A program made the position numbers and the translations under genes. This document shows, piece by piece, positions 24,097 to 36,442 of a DNA stretch of 64,000 nt. Under the pieces are notes generated by a model, which ran no database searches, had not been told where the DNA came from, and was given only the letters and a program-made list of their open reading frames with translations. The stretch lies in NCBI RefSeq assembly GCF_030272615.1, contig NC_081415.1, positions 513,387,034-513,451,033 of the forward strand. The letters are read 5' to 3'. This DNA comes from Cryptomeria japonica (taxonomy: Eukaryota; Streptophyta; Pinopsida; Cupressales; Cupressaceae). How positions within the stretch are numbered: the first letter of the stretch is position 1; every line of letters starts with the position of its first letter.

Positions 24097-25249
24097 ATGA
24101 ATTCCAATGGTCTTAGACAATAACTACTTGTTGCACTTGATGATCTTCACCATTCCAAAGCCAAAGTACGAGAACTGAAAAAAAATCTCAAGGATGCTTA
24201 AAATTTCATTCAGACATTAAAGGAGCAATTGAGTAAGTCCAAGGAAAAGAGAAAGGAGCTTGTTGATGAGCTTTAGGAGAAAGAATGTCAAAGCAATGAT
24301 GAAGAAGGAAAAGATAAAAGAATGTGACAAAACTACTAGAGTCAATGTGCTTAAAAAGAATGAGATGGAAGCCATTGTGACGAAATTGACAAAGGAGATT
24401 GAAGACAAGAAGAAGAATGAGGAAATTTTGACTTAGTCACTAAAGGATAGATCTGATGAATGTTGCAGACTAAATCATGAAAATGACCTGCTAAACCTTG
24501 AATTGATGCAATCCAAAAATAATGAGAAACAACTTGAAAGGCATGTCATAATTCTGAGAGATGAACTTCCCAGTATTAATGAGTACAAATAAAAATTCAA
24601 TGCTAGCTTAGCTAAGGTGGATGAAATGTTACAAAGTCAGAAGAATAAAGGTGATATGGGAGGGATTCGATTTGAGAAAGGAGAAAGCTTTGGATCTGGG
24701 AAAAGCAATACTAAACCTTAGAAGAACAAGAAATCACTGGTAAGACAACCTAATGCTTATAAATTCAATGGTAAATTATTTGTTTGTAATAAATTTGGTC
24801 ATATGGCGAGTCAACACAGAAATATAGCAAATCAAAATAATTCATCATTCTCTGGGCAGTGTTTCCATTCCAATAAATATGGTCCTAAGTCAATTCAATG
24901 AAGAAGTATGGTAAATAGGAGAAATATAAGATGCTATGCTTGTGGAATATTTGGACATACTGCTAACCAATGTAGATCAAAGGGAAATCAAAGTAATTCC
25001 AAACCTAAATAGACAAATAACATTTTTTTCTATACTTGCAACAAATCCAACCACATTGCTAAATTATGCAGAAGTAAGAATGTGACCAAGAATTCTCTGA
25101 CAACCAATAACAAATCTAATGATAAGGACAATGTGAAGGTTGAAGAAATCACAGAGCAGTACAAGAATAAATGGGTCAAAAAGAGTGATTTTGAGGTAGG
25201 AAATGTGTCCGCACCTGATTCTGGTGCTGGAACCTCATCCAACAACTAA
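24097..25249 (+). pseudogene. Gag of element A-B: coiled coil plus four zinc knuckles
   Basis: ATG 24097 starts a Lys/Glu/Leu-rich helical region (LVALDDLHHSKAKVRELKKN, then LKEQLSKSKEKRKELVDEL) typical of a coiled coil, interrupted by stops and a frameshift near 24300. Four CCHC-type knuckles follow: VCNKFGHMASQH (24780-24830), CFHSNKYGPKS (about 24860), CYACGIFGHTANQC (24932-24975, intact) and FYTCNKSNHIAKLC (25027-25075). The tail is acidic/polar and ends at TAA 25247. No protease, integrase or RT follows. The knuckles are expected to bind the element RNA. It matches the Gag of element E-F in order and number of modules. Confidence 0.75.
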
Positions 25250-25662
25250 GCTAGGGCATCTGGCCTTGCCAGAAGCTCTCATGAAAATAATTCAAACCCA
25301 CTATCTCAGATCTGTGCCTAATTATGGTAGGTTACAAAGGTATATATGGCTATTGTAGATATTTATGATGGATTTTTGGAAGAATCTGAAGGTCCATAGA
25401 AGATCTTTGTGAAATGAAAAGTATCCAAAAGTATTAAGGTTAAGTGCATTTATTGTAGTGAAAAGTTAGCTATACGAAGGATAAAAGGAAGATTAACCAT
25501 TCATTTCTCACCTTGCATTCGAAGTGGAAGAGCATGGTAAAGGAGAATTTGTAGAGATTCTAAAGCCATATCCAGATTTGGTGTGCGATCTTATGTTCAA
25601 ATGAAAGGTATTTAATAGTGAAACCCCTTTTCAGTTGACGTTTAAATTTTGAATTTGATAAT
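25250..25662 (+). promoter_or_regulatory. conserved spacer with TATA-like site upstream of ORF2 (A-B)
   Basis: GATAAAAGG lies at about 25480-25488, followed by CATTTCTCACCTTGCATTCG and a purine-rich stretch. E-F has TATAAAAG followed by a matching CATTTCTCAC block at the same relative place (50456 on). An internal promoter or translated leader for ORF2 is an inference. Confidence 0.45.
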
Positions 25663-28600
25663 ATGGTTACATCTAGTACTACAAATCCTTTGGTCATTGA
25701 AATCAATGAGTGTGCATGTTGGAGCTTCAAGAATCATCAATTCATTTTGATGGAAGATGATCCTTAGAGCGCATTTTCATCGGTGCCCTAAAGCATACTA
25801 CATATTGAAGATATTAGGTGATATATGTATTGCCCTATTGAGGAATTGGGTAGCACACAAATGTTGAACCTGTATAACAATCAGTTAGCAGACAAGAGTT
25901 TGGTATTGAAATCGAAATTTCAATAATTGGAGAACAAGGGTTTTGCACAGTTCATTAGATTTTTTATGTTTTATGAATAGGAATGGATCCGGTTCATCTT
26001 GAGTCAAGTTCATGACAAATTGTTCTAGTTGGATAGGCCCCACAAAATCACCAAGAATGCCATCTCTAAGATCTATGAATAATGAAACTATGATCAATAA
26101 AACATGATCAAAATTTGACAAACAAGCGAGGATAATTAACAATATTCAGGAACATGATATCAGGTTTACATCAATAGTCATTGGTTACAAAATCTATTTT
26201 TCGAGTAGAGAATTTTTTTTTCTGGTACTACCATTTATATCGCATATGAGTTGATAAGAGAGAACAAGAAATATAATCTTTGTGAATTGCTCTAGAGTGA
26301 GCTTATCAAGAATATTAAGAAGATCAAAGAAAATAAGAAACATCCTTTCAAATTTGAAACACTGCTTCTACATGTCTTCTTTTCTACTTTATGAAAGAGG
26401 TTCTAAGTGTTGGTCTAGTGCAATGGGCATTTGGCAGACCCATAGAAGTTCAAATCCAAGAACACTTATACAATTTTGGTGACTCTAAGGTCCAAAGAAA
26501 AAATCAATGGGGTTATTTCAAGAACTTCTAGAAAGAAATGGATGATAGGGAAAGGATACCTAAGTTTATTGTAGATAAATATCAAGAAATTTTTTTCTTC
26601 ATGGTAGATATTGATCAATGTTTGATGGAAGCTATAGAGCCTCGGACCGTATGGCTCATGCCTATGGGCTATGAAGTCAAAATAAGTTTTTGGAAACTAT
26701 ATGCACAACATATGTTGAGAAAACGTATGGAACCCAATGTGGAAAGATTCAGAATGTACAAGGAGATTAGGAACATACAAGGAGAAAATTTTAAAACTTC
26801 ATCAATAGTTTAAGAAACCGGTGATTTAGAAGAATGCTCAGAAAGAAGTAAAGGATTTTGTAGAAAGTATGGGAATAACAAAGGAAGCTATTTGAAAATC
26901 TAGGGAAGAAAATATTCTCTCTAAGGAGCAGTATATGAAGAACGAAATGCCTAAGCCAAGGGAAGTTAGAATCATAGTTCCCTCCTCCGCTCTTGTAAAG
27001 CCAACAAGAAAACCTAAATCTTCAATCAAGCCATCCGGTGGTCAAAAGAAGAGGAAGACGGTTGGATTTGTGATTATCGATGAAGAAGAGACTGAATTTT
27101 GTGAAGCTGTGAAGGAAGTGATGGCCTAAAATCAAAAATTCACCAAGATTTCAAAGGAGAAGCCTTCCAGTAGAACAAGATCTGGTAAGAAGTTCAAGGC
27201 ATCTAAGTTTGGTGAAGCTTTGAAACAAAGAAAATTTACTATTTTTCCTCCTATAACATTAGAACATATTGTTAATGAAGTTGTAAAGAATGATAACTTC
27301 AAACCACTATCTGAGTGGTATGACAATTATGATGAATCTGGTAAGAGAACACTAGAAGAGGCTACTCCAGAATACCTAAATGTGTATAGTAAATCATTGA
27401 TTGAACTAATGACAGTAATACCCAAGAGCTTGTATGATATTTTGGATGCTAGAAGACAAACAGCTAATAAGTAAGATGAGAGACTCAAAAAATGTGTTGG
27501 TCAATTTATGTTCAGTCATTACTATTAATGAGATAGATAGATTGCTAAATCTACAAAAGAATGTTCATTCAAGAGAAAGCATAGGGTAAACAAAGTCATG
27601 TTAGGAAAGATAGATGAAGTTGCCAAGGAGACTGAAAAGATTTTGCTAAAAGTTTTGTTAGATAATTAATATGAGGTAAATAAGGCTAAAGGGTAAGAAG
27701 AACTTCATCCATAAGAACAAGACACCACATCACAAGTCAATTCAGAAGCCAAGAAGACAATAGATTACACTTCTATTCTAGAAATCTATTTAAGTGAGCA
27801 TGTAGAGGTAAGTGTGCAAGAAGAAGTTGAAGAAGAGGACACAGGGAAAGTAGAGGAAGGAAAGGATGAGGTTGAGAATTCTTCGGCAATTGTAGTTGAC
27901 CCTCCAATTCTTGAGAAGAATGGAGAAAAAAGAAAAAGTTGAGGTCAAGGTTGAAATCAAGACTAAAGCAAAAGACACTGCAGAGAAAGTAAAGGGAAAG
28001 GCAGTCATTTATGATCCAAAATTCATGCAAGGTCCAATCAACCTTTCTTATTTGTCCCCAATTCAAAAGATTAAACTTGCATTGTTTTCACAAGACAAAG
28101 CTAGCAAAGATCTTTTGAAGTCCCATACTGAGGATAATATGTTGGTAAACATGGCAATCAACATTTTTGAAAAGTTGATACCCTCATTTCAAAAGGATAC
28201 TATAGATACTCCATCTAGGAAATTCAAGAGTTTGATTAATTCTATACACAAACATTTTGAGTCTGTTGAAAGCTCATCTGAAGAAAAATTCCAAAATGAA
28301 TTTAATGCAAAAAGGCTTCAAAATTTGAAAAGAATGATTTCCAAAGACAAAGCCACATTAGGAGAATGTGGGAAGAGCATATAAGATGCATTGTCCAAAG
28401 GTGGGAACTTGTAGAAATCATGTCTATCCTTGAACAAGTTCACTACAGATATTGAGAAGAAGTCTAAGGTGCATGAGAATGAGATTGAATGCATATCTCA
28501 GTTAGTTGATTCCCTGATAGCATCATTGAGTAGTCATGAGAATCGGGTAATATCTCTACTTGAGAAAACCAAAAACCTGAACCATGACTGGGAAAAAATA

Positions 28601-28840
28601 ATTGGGAGAGTTATTGAAGTTAGGACTCTTATTATTCCTAAGTTGGACATTATGCAGAGTGTCTTTAAAGATACTAAAGATGCTCTGGCTAGTGGTGATC
28701 TGAATGATGTAAAGACAACAAAGGAAGAAGCTTATTTTTTTAGTGGGTCCATAACTGTATTGGAGAATCTGTAGAAAGGTTGGGACAACTACTTGGATTC
28801 ATTGAAGAATTCTTATGCTAATATCTTCAATTTTTTGTGA
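25663..28840 (+). pseudogene. ORF2 of element A-B, uncharacterised
   Basis: From ATG 25663 through many stops and frameshifts to TGA at 28838. Segments readable: IEELGSTQMLNLYNNQ; WIRFILSQVHDK; a helical block at about 26245-26390 (IAYELIRENKKYNLCELL, then FKFETLLLHVFF); DIDQCLMEAIEP and MPMGYEV (26600-26690); a basic block (GGQKKRKTVG, 27030-27070); WYDNYDESGKRTLEEA; a charged stretch (27780-27990); and a C-terminal helical, probably coiled-coil region (27996-28840). The same modules occur in the same order in ORF2 of E-F; in the block at 26245-26390 I count about 19 identities in 49 ungapped positions. I recognise no enzyme motif and no transmembrane segment. It occupies the place where pol would be. 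Function unknown. Confidence 0.6.
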
Positions 28841-28911
28841 ATGTATAAGGACTATGTTTGTATGTTTGTAAATAGCATTTTTTTTTATGAAACTCTACCT
28901 TTGTCATTGAT

Positions 28912-28926
28912 GTCAAACAGGGAGAA
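28912..28926 (+). promoter_or_regulatory. upstream duplicate polypurine tract (A-B)
   Basis: GTCAAACAGGGAGAA, about 140 bp before the main tract; the same doubled arrangement is seen in C-D, E-F and G-H. Confidence 0.5.
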
Positions 28927-29053
28927 TAGATGAGTGAAAAATGTTCATCTTAGGGGGAGGTTCTTGATTCTTTGATTCTTTTGAGTATAGCAGTTTGATT
29001 TTGGTTTTGATTTGACACTTACTCATTTTTCACTTAGTGTTACCATCAATGCC

Positions 29054-29065
29054 AAATCGGGAGAT
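29054..29065 (+). promoter_or_regulatory. polypurine tract before LTR B
   Basis: AAATCGGGAGAT, preceded by CAATGCC; a decayed AAAGGGGGAGAT directly at the LTR start. Confidence 0.8.
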
Positions 29066-30145
29066 TGTTAGCAAGAGATGGTGCATTGATGATTAGATAT
29101 TGTCATTCATGGAAATTTGAGTCAGATATCCAATCTGCATTTCATGATTCATTCATTTTGTAAGATTGATTGAGGTCTAGTGAGCTCTGGTAAGAAGAAT
29201 AGTGTATTCGACAGAGTGTAGAGTTTGGTGGTCAACAGATTATTTTGGTTGAGCATTTTGCCTTGTGGATCTAGGAGATGTATTGTGCAAATGTAATTTA
29301 CCCTTATTCCACATTTGTGCCCTCCAGTGTTAAGTTTGGTGTTGGTTGGAAGATTCAGTAGAAGCTTTTCCAGGTATAACAGTGTTTGGTGCAGTAGCAT
29401 GTGAAGATTAATTGTGTGGATTGTGCAGAGTAATTTTGATGGTTGTTTCTATGTTCGAGGTTGATGAACTGACATATGGGAATCATGTGGAAATCTTTTT
29501 TGATTTTATTAGTTGATTTGGGATCAGATTGATCCAACTTTGGTAACACATTTCATGTTGTGTGTTATGCACTTTTTAGGCTAACATGGAATTGATTTAA
29601 TCTGATGATGCAGATATATTAGTCTAAATTATATGATCATTTGACATTTTAACAGTGATGTAGTAAGCATGTATGAGAGATTGTGTGCAGTTTCACATGT
29701 GTGGTTGAGAGATTTGTGCTCTGGTAAAATGCACAATATCAAACCAAAGTAGTGTGTTAGAACAGTGCAAGAAAACTTGTTGTTCTTAACCAGAACTACA
29801 TTTTAGTATTTGTAGAGTCTATTCATCAGTTCAGACAATCATTTATCATTTATAGGACAGTGATTCCTCTGGGGATTGTAGCCCTCTTCTTTGTAATTCA
29901 GAAGTGAGCTCTAGATAGTGTGCCTAAATGCATGTGCATTCCCCTTGTAAGATTATTATACTCTTGATCGCAATATTAGAATATTTTTGGTCTCAATCTC
30001 ACCATAGTTTTTCCCTTAACTGGGTTTCCACATGAAAATCTTGGTGTTATGGTGTTGTTGATCTTGCCTTTGAATTGTAAGATCAGGTTTTTAAAGTTAA
30101 ATTTTTTGAACACTGATTCACCCTCCCTCCTGTCAATGCTCCCTT
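29066..30145 (+). repeat. LTR B
   Basis: Starts TGTTAGCAAGAG and is colinear with LTR A to about 30120. Its last about 20 bases and part of the primer site are deleted, but AGAGC and the interior sequence continue directly. It therefore serves as 3' LTR for the first interior and as 5' LTR for the second. Confidence 0.85.
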
Positions 30146-30204
30146 AGAGCTTAGTTCCTTATAAGGAGCCTAATAGCTCAAGAAATATCTGGAAAGGTCT
30201 CTTA

Positions 30205-30615
30205 ATGGATTTTAGTGGTCTTAGACATCAACTACTTGTTGCACTTGATGATCTTGATCATTCTAAAGACAAAGTCTAGGAATTGAAAACAAATCTCAAG
30301 GATGCTAAAAAATTCATTCAAACTTTAAAGGAGAAAGTGAGTAAGTCCAATGAAAAGAGAAATGAGCTTGTTGATCAGCTTTGGGAGAAAGAAAGTCAAA
30401 GAATTGATGAAGAAGCCTTGAAAGAAAAAATAGAATAATGTGACAGACTTGCTAGATTTAATACACTTCAGAAGAAAGAGATGGAAGCCATTGTGATGAA
30501 ATTGACAAAGGAGATTGAAGATGGGAAGAAGAATGAGGAAAACTCAACTGAGTCACTAAAGGATAGATCTAATGAATGTTGCAAACTAAATCATGAAAAT
30601 GACTTGCTGATAAAG
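30205..30615 (+). pseudogene. second, truncated copy of the A-B Gag N-terminus
   Basis: ATG 30205 opens MDFSGLRHQLLVALDDLDHS, nearly the same as the Gag at 24097, then the same Lys/Glu-rich coiled coil (NLKDAKKFIQTLKEK, KEMEAIVMKLTKEIEDGKKN). Two in-frame stops. Similarity to the first copy stops at about 30613, within the codons after NHENDLL, where unrelated DNA begins. Confidence 0.85.
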
Positions 30616-32440
30616 AGGTAACAGACTGGAAGGATAACCTTGAGCCAACCAACCTCTAAGGCTCACAAACTCAACCCAAACCCTACAACCAAAGGGTCCT
30701 CACACAACACCAAATCAAGCAATCGTTCAATAACACTAAATATTGCCTTGGGAGACTCAAAGGGTCCAATATGTCCACTTACAAAAACTAACACTCTCAA
30801 GTCTTGTGTGACTACACACACCCTTTCATTCATATGAGTGGGCTACTACTAGGCTTTAGGGTTTGAATGGCCCACATGACAAATTCAATACAACGATCCT
30901 TGGAGGGGTATTCTCACAACACTTTAACAAAAATGAAACATAATTTCATGGTTTATACCCATCAGAACACCAATTTTGACTCACTTGCCCACAAACAGAA
31001 CCAATTGCAATTAGGCCTCCATCTAAAGGAATCGGGTGATGAATTTTGACACCCTAAGGATATAGGAAAACAAATTATATTTTTAGATACCCTTTTGGGA
31101 GTTCTCAACAATATCTCAGTTTTTGGTACCGGACCAACTTGCAAATAGCCCAACCAATACTGCACTAACAGACCTAATAGGGATATTAGACCTATTTGAC
31201 TGAATGCCTTTCACAAACTAGTTTGGTTCTCATGATTGGTGACCATCACTGACCATGAAATGTTATGTCTATTTGTCCTCACAACTAGAATGGTAACTAT
31301 ATATTAAAACATAATTTATGGATTGGACATCCTTACTGAATAGCTAGCACTGTATGTGCACTAAGTTTATATTGCAACCATTCTATCCTACTCCAGGAAC
31401 GGAAATTATCTCAAGTAAATGTGCAAAAAAATAATGAACTGATACTTAATCATAATTCACAACTGAAAATAACTTAAGCAACTACTACCAAATGATAATG
31501 TTCTGGCAAGCAGATAGAAACTACTCTGCCATTGTGGCTACAGGAACAGACACATGCACTATTTCGAGTGGCTGCAGGAACACACAAATTTCAAAACAAC
31601 AACTATTTCAAGATAGAAATTAACTAAAAAACACAAAGTACTACTCACCAAGTGGCCCCCCTTGAGTGAGTATATCCAAATCTTCTTAGATTACAATTGT
31701 TAAGCTCAAAATCACATTGATCTCTTTATTCCAAATTGACTATAAAAATACATAAGTCTAAAAGTTGTATATTACATATTGTATGGTCATTCTCTTATGT
31801 CCCCGAGAGGAGATAGAGACATTTTTATTTATATGGAAACTTATAACATATTCCTAATTGATCAACCCACATTCCAACGGAATAGGCGAACAAGTTTTAC
31901 TATACTAAAGAAGAAGTCAGTGCAGGAAAATTGAAGAACATATGTCCTGCATCTGAGAAGATATAGCATGACTTGCTTCCTAGATTTAAGCTCCACTAAG
32001 AACAGTTATAAATGTCTCATAAACCATTATGTTGAAGAAACAGTCAAGTGGATTCAATCTTCTTCAATGCTGCTTTTCTTTGACTAGGTGTGCATCATGC
32101 CAGCATGCTTGGTGTTCCTTTAGACTACCACTTAGTCTTTTCTTCTTCTTTGATGACCCTGCATCACAATGTTAACGTGCACACCAAACATGTGTATATA
32201 CTAATATTAACATGATATAAATTAAACCATATTTGAGATTGATTTATATTTTGTGCATATATAAATCATTTAAAAACCATTATATGACAACCTTAAGTAT
32301 CAGACAAATTAGTTCTAGAAATACTTAAAAGGCATTGTCTAGGAGAGTATCCAGATCCAAATATCATCTAGACATAAGACCTAGGAAGGAATACTATGAC
32401 AAAAATCTATCAAAATAGAGCCATTATTTAGGCTTGTAAT
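30616..32440 (-). repeat. probable 3' LTR region of the Gypsy element (unpaired)
   Basis: Non-coding and of different character from the flanks. At its high end the minus strand reads GGGTAGGGGGAGAT (32443-32456), a good polypurine tract for a minus-strand element, so the DNA below it should be the Gypsy 3' LTR. No second copy is in the window, so this is positional inference. Confidence 0.5.
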
Positions 32441-32564
32441 CTCCCCCTACCCTAACTTCTTGTTGATCCTCCAACAATAGGAAAATTCTAAATTCTAACC
32501 TTAATTCTAAAATTACCAAGGGTAACCTGTCCAGAACCTCCGAAGACCAACTCTAGTAGAATCC

Positions 32565-34754
32565 TTTCATCTTTTCCATCGGGTCCACTTGGTGCATTCC
32601 GTTGCTTTACTATATGGTGGATCACTATCCTTGCATCCCATCAGTGGCCATAGAAGGATTCAAAACTGAAAATTGAGAGGCAACCAATGTCTTCCTTTCG
32701 TTCTTCCCAAGTGTATATATTTGGGTTCTCTCTTCAGTGCTTCATGATAGTTTTGTAAGGAGTGTGGCTCAAATTGCTTCAACTCATATGGCAATATATT
32801 CCAATGCTAGACCAAATGTCCTATTGCTAATTGTCCTTCTCTTGTAGCTATTTGCTCATATTCTTTGTACACTTCTTTTCTTAAGGGTAGAATGTCTTTT
32901 GCAAAATCTGGCTGATATACAATCATTTGCCAGTCAAAATTAAGTCTTCTTAGCTCTCTTGATTCAACCCTTAATGGCAATGAAAGGTCAAGTTCTCCCT
33001 TTCTATGTATTTGGAACTGCTTTCCTCTTGCAATTTCATTTTGCACCCATGACATGAGAGCTCCCAACTAGATATCTCTAATGTAGAGGAGAGGGTTCCA
33101 ATCAAGATCATCAGTAATAGCGTAATTATGTAAATAAAATTCACAGAGCAAATTCTTAATGGTTTTAGGAAATGTTTGATAAACATCATAGAATTCCTTA
33201 GGTGTTTGCAATGAGGGACTTAGATCCCTGACAATTCTCATCATCTGGAAACAAATATGTTGTTCCTTTAAATACAGAGAGTAAACGGGAGGAGGTACCC
33301 AACATTGCATTAGTTGTGGTACCATAGTGGCTACCATTTCCACCTTAGTTTTAAGCTGAGCAATCTTCTCATATTTTTGTTCAATAATTTTCTTTTGCTG
33401 GTTAATTATCCACTATATTTCCACTTTCTCCAATTCCCATTCCTGGTAAAGGGAAATTTCTACTTCATGACTGGTAAGGGAAGTAGGTGGTCTATGAATA
33501 GGTTCCCTAGGCTTCATCTTTTCAACTGTGCTTCCTGCTTCAATAACCTATTTTGCGTCGGATGCTAAACTATCAAGCCTATGAAAACCTACTTCTTCCT
33601 GCAGTTGTTCATGAAGGTTCTGTAGCTCTTCTTCTTTATCTTTTTCTTCTTCCCTTTGGATTTCCTTAGGTGGAGAAGAAGGAACATAATTCTAGGGTGG
33701 ACTGTGTGGCTCTTGTTCTGGAGAATCAACCAGAATGGTGATATTTGGCTCCATTGATTGTTCCTAGTCTTTAAGCTTTTTCTAGAGCCTACCACTACTT
33801 CTCCGAGATTTTCCTTTAGTGGTTGCAGGACTACTTCCTATAGCTAATTTCTCACCTACTTTAGTGGTTGTAGGAGAAACCATTTTTGCGACTTTCCTTT
33901 TCTTGGCAATAGGAGAGGGTAAATATCCACTTTTACTTTTCTCCTCCTTTTCTATGTCAATTTGTTTCCCTTTGCCTTTTTCCCTTTGTGTAGCAGCCCT
34001 TGTTTTCATTAGGCTTTGAGAAGGAAACCCTACTAAAGCTTCTTCTTGTAAGGGTTTCTCTACTTCAAGAACATTTTTCTCTGATGATATCTTGGAGGAT
34101 GAGGGTTCAATAGGGGAACCAGGTTTTTTAAAATTTTCCCACTCTTGAGATGAGAAATAGACTGAGGCCTACCTTTCTGGGTTTTTGTTGTGCTTATGGA
34201 AAGAAGATTATACAATATGTTTGGAACATTCCTCCTTCTCTAATGGCATAGATGACTCAGAAGCTTGAAATGATCGGAATGTAGACACGAGAATATTCCT
34301 TCACAAGTTAAATAGTTCAAGACATACAATGCTACTGCTCTCCATTTAGGTGGAAGAGATTCTCATCTAGCTCCTTATCTGTCTATTACCAAGGGTGGGT
34401 CTCCCTATAGTGTAAACTCAGCTCTTGCACTACATGCATCCTTAGATTCAGGGTATTTTTCTCTATCTGTTTGCAACCTAGTTACTTCTACAATCCATTC
34501 CTCTATCATCACAACTCTCAACCCTTTTACCTAGGCAACTCCATCTGCAAATGTAAAGGTAAATTCTCTTGCAATTTCCTCGTTAAACTCAATCAGCTTC
34601 AGAAAATAATCCAGCCATCCATTATTGCAGAATATTGGTTCACAATCTTGGTCTTGAAGAAGGATTTCATTAATTGTCAGTTCGTGACAAATAAGTGGAC
34701 CACCCATTGCAGCAATAATACTCTCAACTCATCAATGGTATAAATTTGCCCCAT
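32565..34754 (-). pseudogene. extra ORF 3' of Gypsy pol, same strand, function unknown
   Basis: Starts MGQIYTIDELRVLLLQ at 34754 and shifts frame near 34710. Conserved-looking blocks: GGPLICHELTINEILLQDQD, FNEEIAREFTFTFADGVA, LRVVMIEEWIVEVTRL, then WRAVALYVLNYLTCEGIFSC (about 34330). From memory, similar blocks occur in uncharacterised plant retroelement proteins. A Ser/Lys-rich basic region follows (REKGKGKQIDIEKEEKSKSG, then PIAKKRKVAKM, a likely nuclear localisation signal at about 33900), a Glu-rich coiled coil (KEEELQNLHEQLQEE) and a C-terminal domain (33343-32600, motifs FYLHNYAITDDLDWNPLLYI and LRRLNFDWQMIVYQPDFAKD). About five in-frame stops. No transmembrane segment is obvious, so an env-like role is not supported. 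Confidence 0.7.
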
Positions 34755-35289
34755 TCTGCAACTCAAATATAATCAATATGTTCTTATTTGGTTAGAACCC
34801 AGCTACAATTATAAAATAACTCTAGGCAGGCAAAAGGATAGAGTACAAAATATCACCTCAAACCAAAAATTTGAAAAATTTAAACTCAACCTGTGATGAC
34901 ATAAGAATTATCTGCTAGAATAATTCACATTGTACTTTCCTCCCAATCTAAGGTTTAACAGGTGTCCACACATGTAGAGGAGGACTGAAAAGGACACTAT
35001 GAAAATATCATAATGATAGTTAATATGGTTTAATTATATACATGTAACAAAAATAAATACACATAAGCATACCTAACTGCAGCTGAAGAAATTTATTGTA
35101 TAGGACATTGAGCTACCATGCACAGAAAGCGAGGTGGAAATGAATGAAGGAAGGTGAAGGAAATGAGTGAATACCGAAATGAAATATTTATTATGCAAAA
35201 AAGTACTTCCACTGGATATGGAAGTATTTATTATGAGCATGCAGCAAAGATTTAGGATGAAGAGGTAATGACAAAGCTACCACCTATTG
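34755..35289. other. spacer between Gypsy integrase and the extra ORF
   Basis: No coding motif; presumably the leader of the downstream ORF. Confidence 0.5.
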
Positions 35290-36440
35290 TTGCAGGAATC
35301 TCAGGATTTTCTGGTGTGGAGAACTGCTATAGGAATTTATGCTTATTAAGAGGCTTGTGGTATAGGTGCAGACAATGACCATTTACTAACAACTTAAATT
35401 TGACAAGATCAATTCTGGATAATAGTATGACACCATTAGAGAATGTTTCAGTTACCTCATAAGGTCCTAACTAGTATGTCTGCAATATTCCCAAGTTGTC
35501 TTTATACCTTGAATCATAGAGAATGGCCCAATCACCTGGCTTGAATGTTTTATCTTTTATATAGCGATCATGCCACTTCATGTGTTGATTTTGAATTGTT
35601 TATGTACACTGCAAGGATGACTTTCTAATTTCATCTAAGGCATTAAGCTACAGGAGCCTTTCCTATTGTGATGCAGAAAGAGTCATATCCAAGGCAATGG
35701 CTGTTGTCAGGGTTTTATGCTCAAATTCCACAAGCATCATAACTTTTGTCCCATACACCATTTCAAAGGGTGTAAACCTTGTTGTGGTTTTCCAAGTGGC
35801 TCGATAAGCCCATACTTCTTAAAATAACTTGCTAGACCAATCCTTATGGTTAAGAGCTATTGCCTTGGTCAATATAGATTCAAGTTCCCTATTAGTGATC
35901 TCTGCTTGTCCATTCACCTGAGGATGGTAGGGAGTGGACTTTCTATGCCTTGTATTATATTCATTAACCAGGGCCGTGATCAAGGTGGAAGTGAATTGTG
36001 CCCCTTGATATGTCACAATCTCTCTAGGAACTCCATACCGAGTAAACATCTCTACATATAAAAAATTTGCTACCTTATTATCTCTGGCATGCTTGAATGC
36101 TTTGACCTCAACACACTTTGTGACATAGTCGGTACATACAAGAATGTATGACCAACCATTTCATGATGGATCAATTGACCCAACAAATTCTAATCCCCAT
36201 ATGTCAAATGGTGTAACAACCACTTGTGAATGTAAAGGAATTTCATCAGGCCAAGTTGGTCTTCCCATTTGCTGACATCTGTCATATTTCCTAGTATATT
36301 TGACTACATCTTTGTGCAAATTTGGCCAATAATACCCTGTAGTTAGTATTTTGAGAGTTGTTCTCTTGGAAGAAAAGTGACCTCCACAAGGCTCATCATG
36401 ATAGGCATCAAGGATATCATAAGTTTCATCTTCTCTAACA
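35290..36440 (-). pseudogene. Gypsy integrase with GPY-type C-terminus, catalytically dead
   Basis: N-terminal zinc region (GGHFSSKRTTLKIL, YYWPNLHKDVV, KYDRCQQ; the first Cys of the CxxC pair appears as Tyr). The core reads WGLEFVGSIDPS, where Asp is usual at the Glu; REIVTYQGAQFTS, where the second catalytic Asp is Tyr; then YHPQVNGQAEITNRELE with the Glu kept. The C-terminus has KPGDWAILYDSRYKDN and GPYEVTETFSNGVI, a GPY-like module, ending near 35290 with no chromodomain. Stops occur at several places. Confidence 0.85.
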
Positions 36441-36442
36441 CA

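Larger units (their letters stand above)
15157..30615 (+). mobile_element. old pol-less LTR element A-B with partial second interior, host of nested element C-D
   Basis: LTR A (15157-16287), an interior resuming at 24032, LTR B (29066-about 30145), then a second, truncated copy of the same gag start (to about 30615). The interior encodes Gag and a second long ORF but no protease, integrase, RT or RNase H that I can find. LTR A and B differ at about 46 of the first 190 bases by hand count, so this is an old insertion. C-D interrupts it exactly at the primer site. Confidence 0.85.
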
